Assembly (NCBI GenBank): GCA_013399875.1
Contig: VXAZ01004023.1
Location: 806,282 to 870,281 of the forward strand
Source of the DNA: Gymnorhina tibicen
Taxonomy: Eukaryota > Chordata > Aves > Passeriformes > Artamidae
Reading direction: 5' to 3'
Length of the DNA stretch: 64,000 bases
In this document: in pieces, positions 1-10,962 of the stretch
Layout: the number at the start of each line of letters is the position of its first letter
Numbering within the stretch: the stretch's first letter is position 1
Program-made: the position numbers and the translations under genes
Notes under the pieces: generated by a model
Database searches by the model: none
What the model saw: only the letters and a program-made list of their open reading frames with translations
Told to the model about the DNA's origin: nothing

Positions 1-3000
1 CAACCATCAGCAAAACATATTTTTCATTCACTCTTTCAAGGCCTTTCCTGCAACAGTCCTCAAGTCTTTAAAGGCAAGCGCTGCACTGGGAAGATCATTA
101 AAACTTTTTTTTTTGACCAAGTGGAGGAAGAAGGTTCAAAGAAGAAGGCTTCCCACAGAGAACAAACTATCCTGTGAACATCTGAGCTACTGGAGTCAGA
201 GTTTCTACTAAGCTATGTGTTATGATTGAGTTTGGTATCTGAGAAGATGCTATTTTGATTGACATTTTGGGGAAAATGGTTTCTTGCTTGTTAGGGTTTT
301 ATCCCCCGCCGCTACCCTCCCCCCCACAACAATAGAATCATGAAGTCTCTCTCCAGAACAGATTCTCTGGTTGTTTTCACGTGGCCATCTCACAGGGACT
401 CCCTCCTTCTCATATTTTTTAAAGATGTTAATTACCTTTGAATCCCTGCATCTGTGTCAAATTTGATTGAATCAGTCCAGAAGGATCAAACCCTTTGTGT
501 CTGTGTGGAAAGCTGGATTTGCAAAACACCTGGAGGCTCTATTTTTAGGAACCCAGATTCTTTAATAACCTCCCTTTCTAAGTGAAAAGAGAAGACCATT
601 CTTTGCTGACGGTGGCTAAGGCAGTATCCAACAGGTGTGGGATCCCTCCTCTACACAAGCGTGGTATGAACATGACATAGCTTGATGAGATATCCAGACA
701 CACAATGAGAGGTGACTTGCAAATAGGATCATTTTACACAGGAAGCCAGATTTGCTGTCACTCACATTCACTCCCTTTGCCTAGCTGTGGCACCAAAGCT
801 GACTTCAAAGGTAGCTCTGTCAGCAATCCCATCACCAGTGATTCCCTGGACTGAATGGTTTCCTTTCCTGTGGGGCAAACTGCTAAGTGACTCAGACTGT
901 GCAAGATCCTTCCTTGTCATCTACATGTTGTCTTTGCTCCTCACTCATCTCAAGACCATTTCCATAAAAAAAACCTACTGAATTTCCAAACAATCAAGCA
1001 GAAATTTTCTCTTCCCAGCCTCGCCTGCCCAAATATCTGTTTTACAGCAAGGTTGGCCTAGAGACATCTGTTTTCGTGGTGCAGCACCACCTTATGACTG
1101 ATGGCTAGAATTTGACAACACTGTGGGAGATCCAGCAGTTTATTTCTTTTTGCGGGAAACAGAAAAAAAACATGGAAAAGTGGCAAATGAGCAAATAGAA
1201 GGAGGAGGTAAACTCCAGGAGGATCACCTCAGAGCTGAGCATAGCAATTCGCTGCTCTTTAAACCACATCCAGCCCAGAGTGACTTGTTTTGAAGCACTT
1301 AAAAATGCAACTGAGTGGAAATTGCTGAACAAAACGTTATAATGAACATGGGAGTTTCACTGAAGTGAGAGACATATTGCACACTGTTTTGTCTACTGAC
1401 TAATGCCACAGTCTAAGGGACAGGCATCACATCAAACAGAGGAGAGCAAGAAAACTCAGTGGCAACCCCCACTCACCCCAGCTGTGCTCTCTTGGCTCTG
1501 TGCTGAACATGGTGATCGTAGTCTGGCAGAGCTGTTGTAGAAAATGAGGTCTGGAACACTTAAAAACATTTTTGAGTGAATTCTGTTTATTAAACACCAC
1601 TGAGGCCTTTTATATCAATATTCAATCCTTTCAATAACTTGTTTTCCAACAGCACTAAATCACCCACCTCTTCTTCAGATCTTAATTAGGCCATCAATTA
1701 GGTAAATCACATCTGCTTGTCCTTTTACCACAGTTCCCCATGTACAGTAGCTCTGGATATTTTAGAATATACATCCATGTTGGCAAAGCAAGATTGGCAC
1801 TGCTCCCGATCCTGTTGCCACACACCCTCTGTTTTCGCAAGGGTGCACACAGATGCAGCAGGGTTGAGGATCACTTCTGCTGCAAATGAGTTGGGTCTGA
1901 ACAAGGGAGTTACTCTTGGCTGAAAACCCCTTAGTATACAGAAGTATAAACAAAATCAGCAATAAACGTTTGCATGACTGTGCACTCAGACTAATGATGA
2001 AATAGTTGCCTGGGCTTAAGCGGCTGCCAACTGCTGTCACTCTGCATATTCCATGTTGTGTACAACTTTTCCGTGGCATGGAGAAGTGGGAGCCGTTTCA
2101 AAGAGGATGCAGGTGTTGACTCACACCTGGCATGTTAGGAGGAGGTACCTCCTTCACCCTGTGGGCCCACCACGCTGCTGGCAGGTGGAGTGTCAGGAGC
2201 TGAACAGCTCCCCGTGGCTCCTCAGTCACATGTACTGTGTGCAGGGTGCCAGGGACATCCCTGCAGGGCAGGCTCTTTGTCCTGCCTCCAGCCCTACTGC
2301 AACTGTCTCCTGCCATTTCTGCAGGCACCAGCTGTTTATCTCCCTTGTTTGCAGTGGGGCTGAGCCCACCCAGGGCTCTCCATTGGTTTATTAATCCCGA
2401 CCAGACTCACATTATAAGTCTTAAATTCTTGTTGGTGTAGATGGTATCGAGAAGCCCTGAATCCTCTTATGCCAAATCTCTCTCACTCATCAGATGGATT
2501 TCACTTCAGTACCTCCCAAATTCAGGTTTCTTGTCTTACTGGACACAACTGAGGAAAGAATATTCAACTGGGTGAAGGTTGCAAAATCTGTCTTTGAGAT
2601 TATAGGTCCTGACTCTTCTCATCTGAGCTCCTCACAGAGTCCTCCCCACTAAGGAAATATAAGTATGGAGTGGATGTAGAAAACAACTACTTAAAACTCC
2701 CTTCTCGGAAAGAAATGAGCCCACACCTGAAAAGTACTCACCTAACATAAAAGGCAGTGTATAATTGGTCCTTCACATTCAATTTGCTTGCGGAACATAA
2801 TAATAGCATGCATATTACCAAAGAAAGCATATTTTACAAGGATTCCTTTAACAACTTAAAACTGTTGGAGGAGACATGTTAAAATTATACTAGGCCTTTC
2901 AAAATTCAAAAAAATAAGTTTCAGTTTTTAACCTTCAAAAGTTGAAAAAATTGCTATATTAAGATTGCATCTAAGATTATTTTGTTGCACTGTGTGTGCA

Positions 3001-3180
3001 CTTTGAAGATGTTTCAGGTGCTCTGGTGTTATGATGCTGTAGTGAAGGAGGTTGCCATTACCTGGAAAACCCTTGTTAAAGAATTTGGGAATCTGACTGA
3101 ATGTGTTGTAGCAAAGAAATTATTTCATGCCAGTTCAATGAAATGCAAGTTTAGAGAGCTGGATCTATGGCCCAAGATTC
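1..3180. other. Unique noncoding DNA, no gene recognised
   Basis: I see no recognisable gene or repeat here. Open frames are all under about 115 codons, overlap each other on both strands between 1.7 and 2.4 kb, and show no familiar domain. A moderately GC-richer patch lies near 2.1-2.4 kb without CpG enrichment. Short homopolymer runs occur, for example a T run near 107-115. The composition fits bird intergenic or intronic DNA. Confidence 0.6.
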
Positions 3181-3235
3181 CTCTGTGATGCTAGGCAAGC
3201 CACATAAAACCTTATTTTCCTCTGAGGCTCACTAA
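3181..3235 (+). repeat. Possible MIR SINE remnant (weak)
   Basis: The stretch around CTAGGCAAGCCAC followed by an ACCTT-like segment and a CTGAGGCTCA-like segment resembles the sense strand of the MIR tRNA-derived SINE, where a GGGCAAGT.ACTTAACCT block precedes a GCCTCAGTTTCC block. The order and spacing are right, but the match is short and diverged, as expected of such an old element. It could be coincidence. The assignment is from a remembered consensus. Confidence 0.3.
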
Positions 3236-4803
3236 CCTGTCTGCTCCTTGTTTTCTGGTCTCCTAGTGCAAGTTTCTCAAGATCAGGCTAACAGAGATGC
3301 AAGGTGCTCACAAAGGTAGAACTGACGGATTAGAGCCATGAGAGGATGGGTTATGGGCTAAAAATTGCGGTATCATCTGAAGTATCAGGACCTCGTCATC
3401 TCCAGTGTTCATCCAAAGGAAGGAGCTTGCATTTCCCTGTGACTCTGTTCCGCAGAGGTTAAATTGTAGGGGTGGCAGGAATGCCATGTAACTGATATTT
3501 TTAATGTCCATGGAAGAACCAGAAAGAAGAGCTCTGTGACAATTGAAGACATGATCAGTATCTAATTTGAATGATGCCTGCTAAAGTAGTTGTGGGAGTG
3601 CCTGGCTATGTGCTGAATGGGGAACACTGAAGAAGGTACTGCGTGGGATCCTCTAGGACGAAAACAATGTGGCTGCTTCATTAGAGTGCTAAACCTGTGC
3701 AGTGGGTGTGCAGAGGGGAATGTCACACCTTCATGGGCAAAATAGACATCCTTGATGTTTCCCTGGGCAAGACCTGCACCCCAAATTCACTTGGCCTTTA
3801 TGATGTTAGGGAGTGTCTAAGGCATTACTAAATTCATCTTTTTTGAGGTAAAAGAATGTCACATGTATGACACAGGCCAATCCCATCACTCCATAATCTT
3901 CTGGAAAGCAGCATGTGGTACTGCAATGAGGGACTGAGCTCTACTGGGAGCTGCAGTACACTAATGGTTCCAGGGCTCATGGCAGCATAATTTTGGCAAC
4001 TAATCAGTCTCTCATTTCCTTCCATGTTTTCTGCTCTGTTGATTACCACCTTCCAGTCTTCCCACTCTTCTTTTGAGATGACATGGATCACGAGCAAATA
4101 TCATAACAGGCATCAAAAGGGCTTTTCCTTCCTCTGTACTCAGCAAAAGAAATGCATTCCCAGGAATCCTTACCTGTCTCTGAGAGGGCTGTGAGGACTC
4201 TGGGAACATCCCCCTCTGGGGATCTGGCTGCCAGCCCAGGGCTGGCTTAGAGACAGGGCAGCCTTGGGTGTTCCATTCCTTTGGAGACATGGGAAGATGG
4301 TCTCAGACAGCCTAAGCTCCTGTCCCAGCCTTGGCCACCACTTGCCCCACGGAGGTGGCTGATGCCCAGGGCTGGGTCTGCCCTGTCCTGCCCTCTCCCT
4401 GGCTGGGGCAGTGGGGCATGGCAGGCTGTGGGAGAGCTCCCAGTCCATGCCGTGTATTTACAGGGAGACAGAAAAATTTCATCAGAAACTGCTTGCTCAT
4501 ATTTTCTTTTGATTTTTCTAAAATTAATTTCCATTTTAAAATACCAGCAAGAAAATGTTGTGACAAGTTTATATCAGGATACGTAATGTACAATTTGAAG
4601 TTAAATGTGACTGAGAAAACAATTTTCTGCACCCATATACAAAACCAGGGCACAAAAATTGACCTTTTCTGATAAAATTAAGTCTTTTTTCCACTCTGCT
4701 CTCCTGACCACAGCTGTATCTGGGTGAACTCTGGTTTGCAAGGCTGGAGATCATGAGACCATTTATTCTCTTAGTGAGAACAGCATTTTTTAACTCAGTG
4801 GAT

Positions 4804-4823
4804 TACCACAAAGGTTTGTGGTA
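4804..4823. repeat. Perfect 20-bp inverted repeat with RUNX-like cores
   Basis: The sequence reads TACCACAAA, GG, TTTGTGGTA: two perfect 9-bp arms around a 2-bp centre. Each arm contains ACCACA/TGTGGT, the known core bound by RUNX transcription factors, in opposite orientations. The palindrome is seen directly; any protein binding is inference. It may equally be a chance palindrome. Confidence 0.75.
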
Positions 4824-5305
4824 GGCAACAAGGATCAGTTGAGCCACAGACCTTCCAAGTTAAACCTAGGTCACTGCCCTTTTCCTGGAGGGGGATGCAG
4901 AGGTCTCCTTTCTCCAAATCAGGTCTTCCCTGGTGCCATTTAACACCGTATTTTTAAAGAGGAACAACTAGTTTTAAAAGTTTCCACCTTCTTCCCACCA
5001 GCCTCTTGTCAGCATCTGTCTGCCTGCTTGCCCTCACTTGTGCTGATTTAACGGGTTGTGAGAGAGCAATGTCAAACAGGAGAAGGATTCAGGACACAGA
5101 CACACACGACTTCGCTAAAACATTTTTCACATTTTTTAAACTCAAATTCTTCCTGTGGATCCCAAGATGGGAGAGCTGGCTTCAGCATAATCAGGGTCAC
5201 AGCCACAGAGATGTTGTCGTCTGTATTGCCATGAAGTAGGTTCTGCCATCCTCAACGGTTAGTTGCCTTCTTGTGGTCGTGTATGTGACAAGCTACTCCA
5301 ATCTA

Positions 5306-5331
5306 TTTTAACACTTCATCTAGTGTTAAAA
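5306..5331. repeat. Perfect 10-bp-arm inverted repeat (hairpin potential)
   Basis: The arms TTTTAACACT and AGTGTTAAAA are exact reverse complements separated by the 6-nt loop TCATCT. Pairing stops at the flanking A/A. No repeat family or miRNA precursor is recognised: the stem is too short for a typical pre-miRNA. It could be a remnant of a small inverted-repeat element or chance. Confidence 0.8.
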
Positions 5332-7548
5332 ACTCTACAGTAATAATGAGAAAGATCTGGGCTATATAGAACAGTCAGAGAAGTATGACAGAGAAGTACT
5401 ACCATCCTTTCTTTTTGGAACACTCTTCCTTTACTAACTAGTTGTATGCCCAAGTCTTCTTCCTCCCTTGTCTCTGTATTTACTGTACTTTCCAAATGCT
5501 AGAAGGCACAAGTTGCACAAAACCAAAGTGTTTCTCCAGCCCAGCTGCTTGAATTCTCCAGAGGTTTTTTTCCTGGCCTTTCTCAGCTGCAGAAGAGAAG
5601 ACTGCCTCATCTTTAAATTCCCAGATGAGTCATGATAAAAATAGTGTGGCATTTATATTCGTACTAATGCACCTGCAGTATCATCTGTCTCCCAGCTATG
5701 AGGCTGCAAATTTCTGCACTTATCAGTGCATAAGTTGAAATGCTTATAAGTCTCTGCCAGCATAAAACACGTCTGCAACTCTGCAAGCCCAGCAGAAACT
5801 CTGCAGAGAGACAGGAGAAAGTGTATGTCCTGAACACTCCTGACTGATGGGAAATTCATACAACATGATACAAGTTATTCAGATTCACATGATTAGATTT
5901 AGATTTAAAACCATGTGATTTAAAACTTTTTAGGCCAGTCTCCAACATATTTTTATGCTCATACAATGTTAGTTCCACATTAATGTGTCAGTTTCAGTTA
6001 TTCTTTTTTTGAGTTCACCTACTTTGTTCTAGATCTCATTTGTCAGTGCTAGTTCTAGTTTAATCTCCAATAAAAATATTTAATCATAATTTTATAACAT
6101 TTTAAATTAATTTTCAATCTACCGTGCCACACTAAGACGTCAACCTTGAATATGCTTATTTAAAATTAATAAATACATAATTGCTGGATTTTGTATTTGG
6201 TTTGATTCTGTCTAGTCAATGACACCCCTCAACACTGTTCTTGTTCTCCTCTCATCCCCACAGGCTCAGCCTGCTGCTCGTGGTTCTGTTTGATTCTGAC
6301 TGCTCTGTGAGGCTCTGTCCCTGGGCCCATGAGCAAACTGTGTGGCTTTCAGTTCCAATATACAACTTTTGCTTCTGCTGCTACTTCTTGCTAACTTAAA
6401 AGGCCTGCTGATTCTGGGACATATTCTGAGGACATTTTCAAAACCACCGTAAGTTACTTTGGAGACTAAACCTAAAAATGAAAAAGAGTTTGACAATTTT
6501 GAAAATTCATTTCCTCCTTTGTCTTCTGTGTAACCTTATTGCTTGCTTCATGTTCAGGCATTGAATTTTGATGCCCACAGCAGAAATGCATGTGGAGATA
6601 CTCAGCTGGTGGATTCAGTAAGTGTAGATCCTGCTTACATAAACGAAGACTCAAGGGGAAAAAAAACCCAACAGAAGCACCTTTGGGGACACTTTAAATG
6701 TATGTCACGATCTCACAATCTCCTCCAAGTTAACAAATTGTATTTTAGAACTGTGTTTGGTAATTACTGCATTCATACCTCAGAAGTAAGACCCAGGCAT
6801 TATGGTTGGTTGGAATTCATCTGGATAAATAGCAGTTTGCCACGTTCTTAAACAAAAACATTATTCATTAGAACTATTACATATTAGCAGCCCTGAATAA
6901 CATTTGGCAATAGCTTTGGGTCTGTGTTGCTAAAAGGTCCATAGACGCATACAAATTGCTCAGTGCGCTAATATAAAACAGGAGCAGTAATGAAATAGTA
7001 GAGTGAGTATTAAGCTCCAGGACTGCAGTTTTATTCTGCAAAATGTTCCTCTTGCAATTTGTAAACATCTTAGAAACTCGGGTGTTTTTAAGCTATTTAG
7101 TGATTGTTAGTTGTAAGACTTGATTTGTATTTGCTGCCTGTCCCTCTCCACCTGCAAAAGGCATTAGTGGCAAGCTGAGTTGGTCAAATGATTTTCAGGC
7201 ATTGCAACAATAAGCTCTAAGTACTTCAGAGTTTTTAGAACACAGATTCCTGCAGGTGGCTATTGAAAAAACCCGTCTGAAGAAAGTAGCCAAATGTGTA
7301 CTATGGTTAGCCAGGTGTAGCCAGGAAGAAGAAAAAAATTTCCTTATCCTGCACATACTTTCACAGAAAAGGAAAGGAGCTCCAACAAAAGAATTTCTGG
7401 GATGTCAGGATAGTATCTGGACAATTCTGGACATTTAGAGAATTTAATTATGAGCACTGCTTAGAGATGACTCTACTTCCCAAAGAACAGAAAAAGCTAG
7501 ACACACTTCCTTAAATATATTGGAAATGCTTACATTCTATATCAGACT

Positions 7549-7605
7549 AAACTGCTTGCTCAAGATCTTTCAGAAAGCCTCTGAATGAAGAAGCAGCTGA
7601 ATTTT
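7549..7605 (-). repeat. Possible MIR SINE remnant (weak, minus strand)
   Basis: ACTGCTTGCTCAAGATCTTT followed by a GCAGCTGAATTT segment resembles the reverse complement of the MIR core, in which AACTTGCCCAAGGTCACAC is followed about 25 bp later by GCAGAGCTGGGATT. The order and approximate spacing agree, but identity is low. It may be an ancient SINE fragment or coincidence. Confidence 0.3.
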
Positions 7606-8728
7606 GTTACCTCTCTATGGTTTATGACTCCAATTCAACCTCTGAAATCTGTGCATAACCTATTAACCAAATAAAGGATCCTTCCTTTATTGAAATCCAA
7701 ATGGATTCCAAAGCATCTGCTTCCAGTTCTATCAGCAATCTGGCAGATACATTGCAGATACTTGAAGATAGAAATAAGGCTCAAGAGCCATGGATTTATG
7801 TACAAGTTACTCATCACTGTGACAATGTATGGGAAATGAATCTGCAATGTCACCAACTTGTAAAGTTGGAAAGAACAATATATTTTCTATAAGGTGAGAG
7901 GACTGGAGTGCTTCTTGTGCTATCCATTTAAAAAGGATATAGAAAGGCAGGACAACCGCTTGCCTTAAACTGATTTCTATTTCAATGGTATGAGATATTT
8001 GAGTGAAGGGAAGGACTAAAGGAGGGAACAGGGAAGAAAAGCATATCGACATCCAATTGTTTCATGTGTTCTGGGTGATAATGATCTGTGGGTATGGACT
8101 TGTGGAAAACTGTTTGAGAGAACAAAAATGCCAAGAACCTGGACAGAAAGTGCTTTTCCTCTGGTGTTTGTGTCAGTCTTGCTAATATCTCTTAGGTTGC
8201 TTTCAGGGCAATCAGGATTCCCTTGTTCTAAAAAGCAATGGGACATTGGGGCTCTACTCCAGACAGGTTCAGAAGCAGTCAGGCACATGAAAGATAATAT
8301 TAATGACAAATACTTCCTCCTTAGTTTTGGAAATTTTTTGGTCTTACCATCAGGAGGAAAACATGGTAAATGAAATACGTCCCTGTTTATTGCTGTAATT
8401 CCTTGTCTCTTGTTTGTTTACCATCAACATTTTTGGAGATTATCTAAGAGAATCCAGAAAATCACATCTCATAACCAACACTTAATTTCTGTTACATTTA
8501 AGAATGTTTTTTATAAGATTATGGTAACAGAAAACACTTAGCCTTAGCATTATGTCCATAGCAGTATAGTAATCATGAAAGGGATGTGAGTGGGATAGAG
8601 AATTATAATTTATTGCCTTTGAGCATCTACTCTGAACTGAAATTAGCACATTCTTATTAAGGTTTCCAGTGATGAAATATTTAATTGCTGGGAATAGCAT
8701 CACTTCTCTATATTTCAGAAATGGCTGC

Positions 8729-8807
8729 TGTCTGGTTTTGGCTGGGATAGAGTTAATTCTCTTCACAGTAGCTGGTATAGTGCTGTATTTTGGATTTAGG
8801 ATGAGAA
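8729..8807 (+). mobile_element. 5' end fragment of a bird endogenous retrovirus LTR
   Basis: The segment starts TGTCTGGTTTTGGCTGG and continues through GGGATAGAGTTAATTCTCTT, CAGTAGCTGGTATAG and TTTTGGATTTAG. This is the highly recognisable 5' end of an LTR that is common in bird genomes, where it begins TG and carries the GGGATAGAGTTAATT block. Similarity stops abruptly after ATGAGAA near 8807, and the following DNA is unrelated, so only about the first 80 bp remain. No viral gene is attached. The fragment is old, with several substitutions. It belongs to the same family as the 3' LTR portion at 53752-54157. The family was recognised from memory; no alignment was made. Confidence 0.7.
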
Positions 8808-10397
8808 CTTGCCTTCTGTGTTCCTGTTCTGGGTTTCCTGCTCAGTTTTCACAGAAAACCAGAGGCTTCACCTGTACTTTTGCACTATAATAATTCAGCT
8901 CTAATTCACATAGTATCATTCACTCTTTTATAGTTATGCCACAGAATTAGAAAAACAAATTTTAAATACAGCCATGAACAGAATAATGTTGCTTCCTTTT
9001 GAAAAGGGGAGAGAAAGAGGGAAACTGCTTGATTAGATGAGACTGTCCTTCGCTTTGAGCTGCTCCTTGGGCACACAAGGCAAGTAGGTGACACAGAGCT
9101 GAGGTCTCATTCCCTATAATCTTGGGTAAGCAGACTGGGAGAAGCATAGATCAGAACTGCTTCCAACAACAGCTGGCAAAGTCACTGCTTATCTTTTCTT
9201 AGAGGGGGCTAATGCTGCTCTGAGAAGGAGCTCATCCCTGTGAGCCTCCGTGTCCACTCGTTCAATAGCACAACAGAAGGGAAAATGGGACCTCTTCCTT
9301 CCTCTACTAAGTGGGTACAAAAGCATTGTTGGAAAGGGAAGACCTTGGGTTAAAAGGGCAGTAAAAAAAAAGGCTAAAGGTGCATGTAGTTTTTTTTTCA
9401 GGTGAAGATGGATAATTACTGCTCTGGGATCCCTTTTTATATACGGCATAAAAAAACCCTAAAACAAACAAACAAACCAAACCTCATGAAGAAACAATTT
9501 TTATTGTTTTAACAGATATTCTTTATTTATTGTACAACATTGATAAATTTTGGAATTCTTTTAAACAAAGTGTGGCCATTTAGAAAATGCTGAGAAATTT
9601 GAGCTTCCACTTAAATAGTGCTAGTTACGTGCATCCATATACAGTGAAGTGTCTGTTAGGCACTATTCATAGCATATATAATAATCACCACTGAAGGACT
9701 GACAACCATGTAGAGACTATGAACAAACCCATCAGAGCACTTCTCTCAATGTATGTAGAAGCTGAACAAAGAGCATTGTGCTGCATGGACTAACCTTCGA
9801 AAAGACGGGGTTGTAAAAACTGTATTTACTGAGTTTCAGGTTAACTTGGGGCACCTGAAGAAAAGAATGATCACAGGCTTGCCTGTCTTTTAGCTGTAGG
9901 TAAGAGGGCAGTAAAGAGAGGGAACTATATGTGCTTTCAGCCTGAGTATCATTGAATTTAATGAGAGATGAGTGCTAAAACCTCACTCAGCACTTTGAAG
10001 ATACAGGGGTCACTAGATCTCTTATTCTGTTGAAATGACTGATAAACCAGCCAGGAGCTATATATAGTTTTTGAAACAAGTAAATATGTCAGCAGTACAG
10101 TAACACTGGTATGTTTGGACAAATAAATCAAAATATTAGGGGAAACAAATTATGCAAAAATAGGGTAAGTTATAACTGACTACATGACAGCTGAGTTGAG
10201 CTGCTATGGGACAATTTTGTAGATATCTTCATCAATTTGCAAGTTGACAATAAGTTTAACAAGATTCAGAGCTGGCCTTTAATTCTTATTATTTAATGTG
10301 CTTGTTTAAAAATATGGCATTAGAAAGCACCTGTCTGAACTGCCCTTTGATATTCATTCTGGACATGAGCCAGCAGTGAGTGCTCACAGCGCAGAAG
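8808..10397. other. Unique noncoding DNA
   Basis: I see no gene. An A-rich simple patch built of AAAC units lies at 9461-9481, and short A and T runs occur around 9366-9400. The rest is AT-rich unique sequence with only short chance open frames. Confidence 0.6.
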
Positions 10398-10962
10398 AGC
10401 CAACTTTATGCTGGGCTACATCTAAAGCAGCGTGGCCAGCAGGTCAAGGAGGTGATTCTGCCCCTCTGCTCTGCTTTCAGGAGACTCCAGCTGGAGTGCT
10501 GCACCCGGCTCTGGAGTCCTCAGAGGACACGGACCTATTGAAGTGATGCAGAGGAGAGCAATGATCAGAGGGATGGAGCACCTCTCCTGTGAGGACAGGC
10601 TGAGAGAGTAGGGGTTGTTCAGCCTGAGGAAGAGAAATCTCCATGGAGGCCTTACTGCAGCCTTTCAGTACAAACACAGGGCTTATAAGAAAGGTGGGGA
10701 CAGACTTCTTAGTAGTCCCTGTAGAGACTGGACAAGGGGTAATGGTTTAAAACTAAAAGAGGGTAGACTCAGAGCAGGTATAAGGAAGATGAGAGTTTTT
10801 CATCTTTTGTGATGAGCAATGAAACACTGTAACAGGTTGCCCAAAGAGGTGGTAGATACTCCACCCCTGGAAACATTCAAGGCCTGATGCAGCTCTGAGC
10901 AACCCCAGCTAACTGAAAATGTCCAGGTCCCTGCCAACCCAAACTCTTCTATGATTCAACTC
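10398..10962 (+). mobile_element. CR1 LINE fragment, 3' end of ORF2 plus 3' UTR
   Basis: This is a 5'-truncated copy of the CR1 non-LTR retrotransposon, the dominant LINE of birds. Recognisable pieces in order are GCGTGGCCAGCAGGTCAAGG (10430s), a GGAGCACCTCTCCTGTGAGG block, GGGTTGTTCAGCCTGAGGA, CTTTCAGTACAAACACAGGG, ACAAGGGGTAATGG, CAGGTTGCCCAAAGAGGTGG, CCTGGAAACATTCAAGG and the 3' terminal CTTCTATGATTC. These cover the last part of the endonuclease/reverse transcriptase ORF and the short 3' UTR. The frame is broken, for example by a TAG in the GAGAGAGTAGGGG segment. The 3' UTR is shorter than typical, with part of the usual GGTTGGACTAGATGA region missing. It is dead and fairly diverged. Confidence 0.9.

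Larger units (their letters stand above)
3236..7548. other. Unique noncoding DNA with two inverted repeats
   Basis: No gene is recognised. The stretch contains a locally GC-rich patch (about 4160-4460) in which overlapping open frames of 90-113 codons occur on both strands. That pattern comes from fewer stop codons in GC-richer DNA and does not indicate a gene. AT-rich DNA with many AATAAA-like and TTTAAA-like words lies at 5.9-6.2 kb. The two perfect inverted repeats at 4804-4823 and 5306-5331 are listed separately. Confidence 0.55.
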
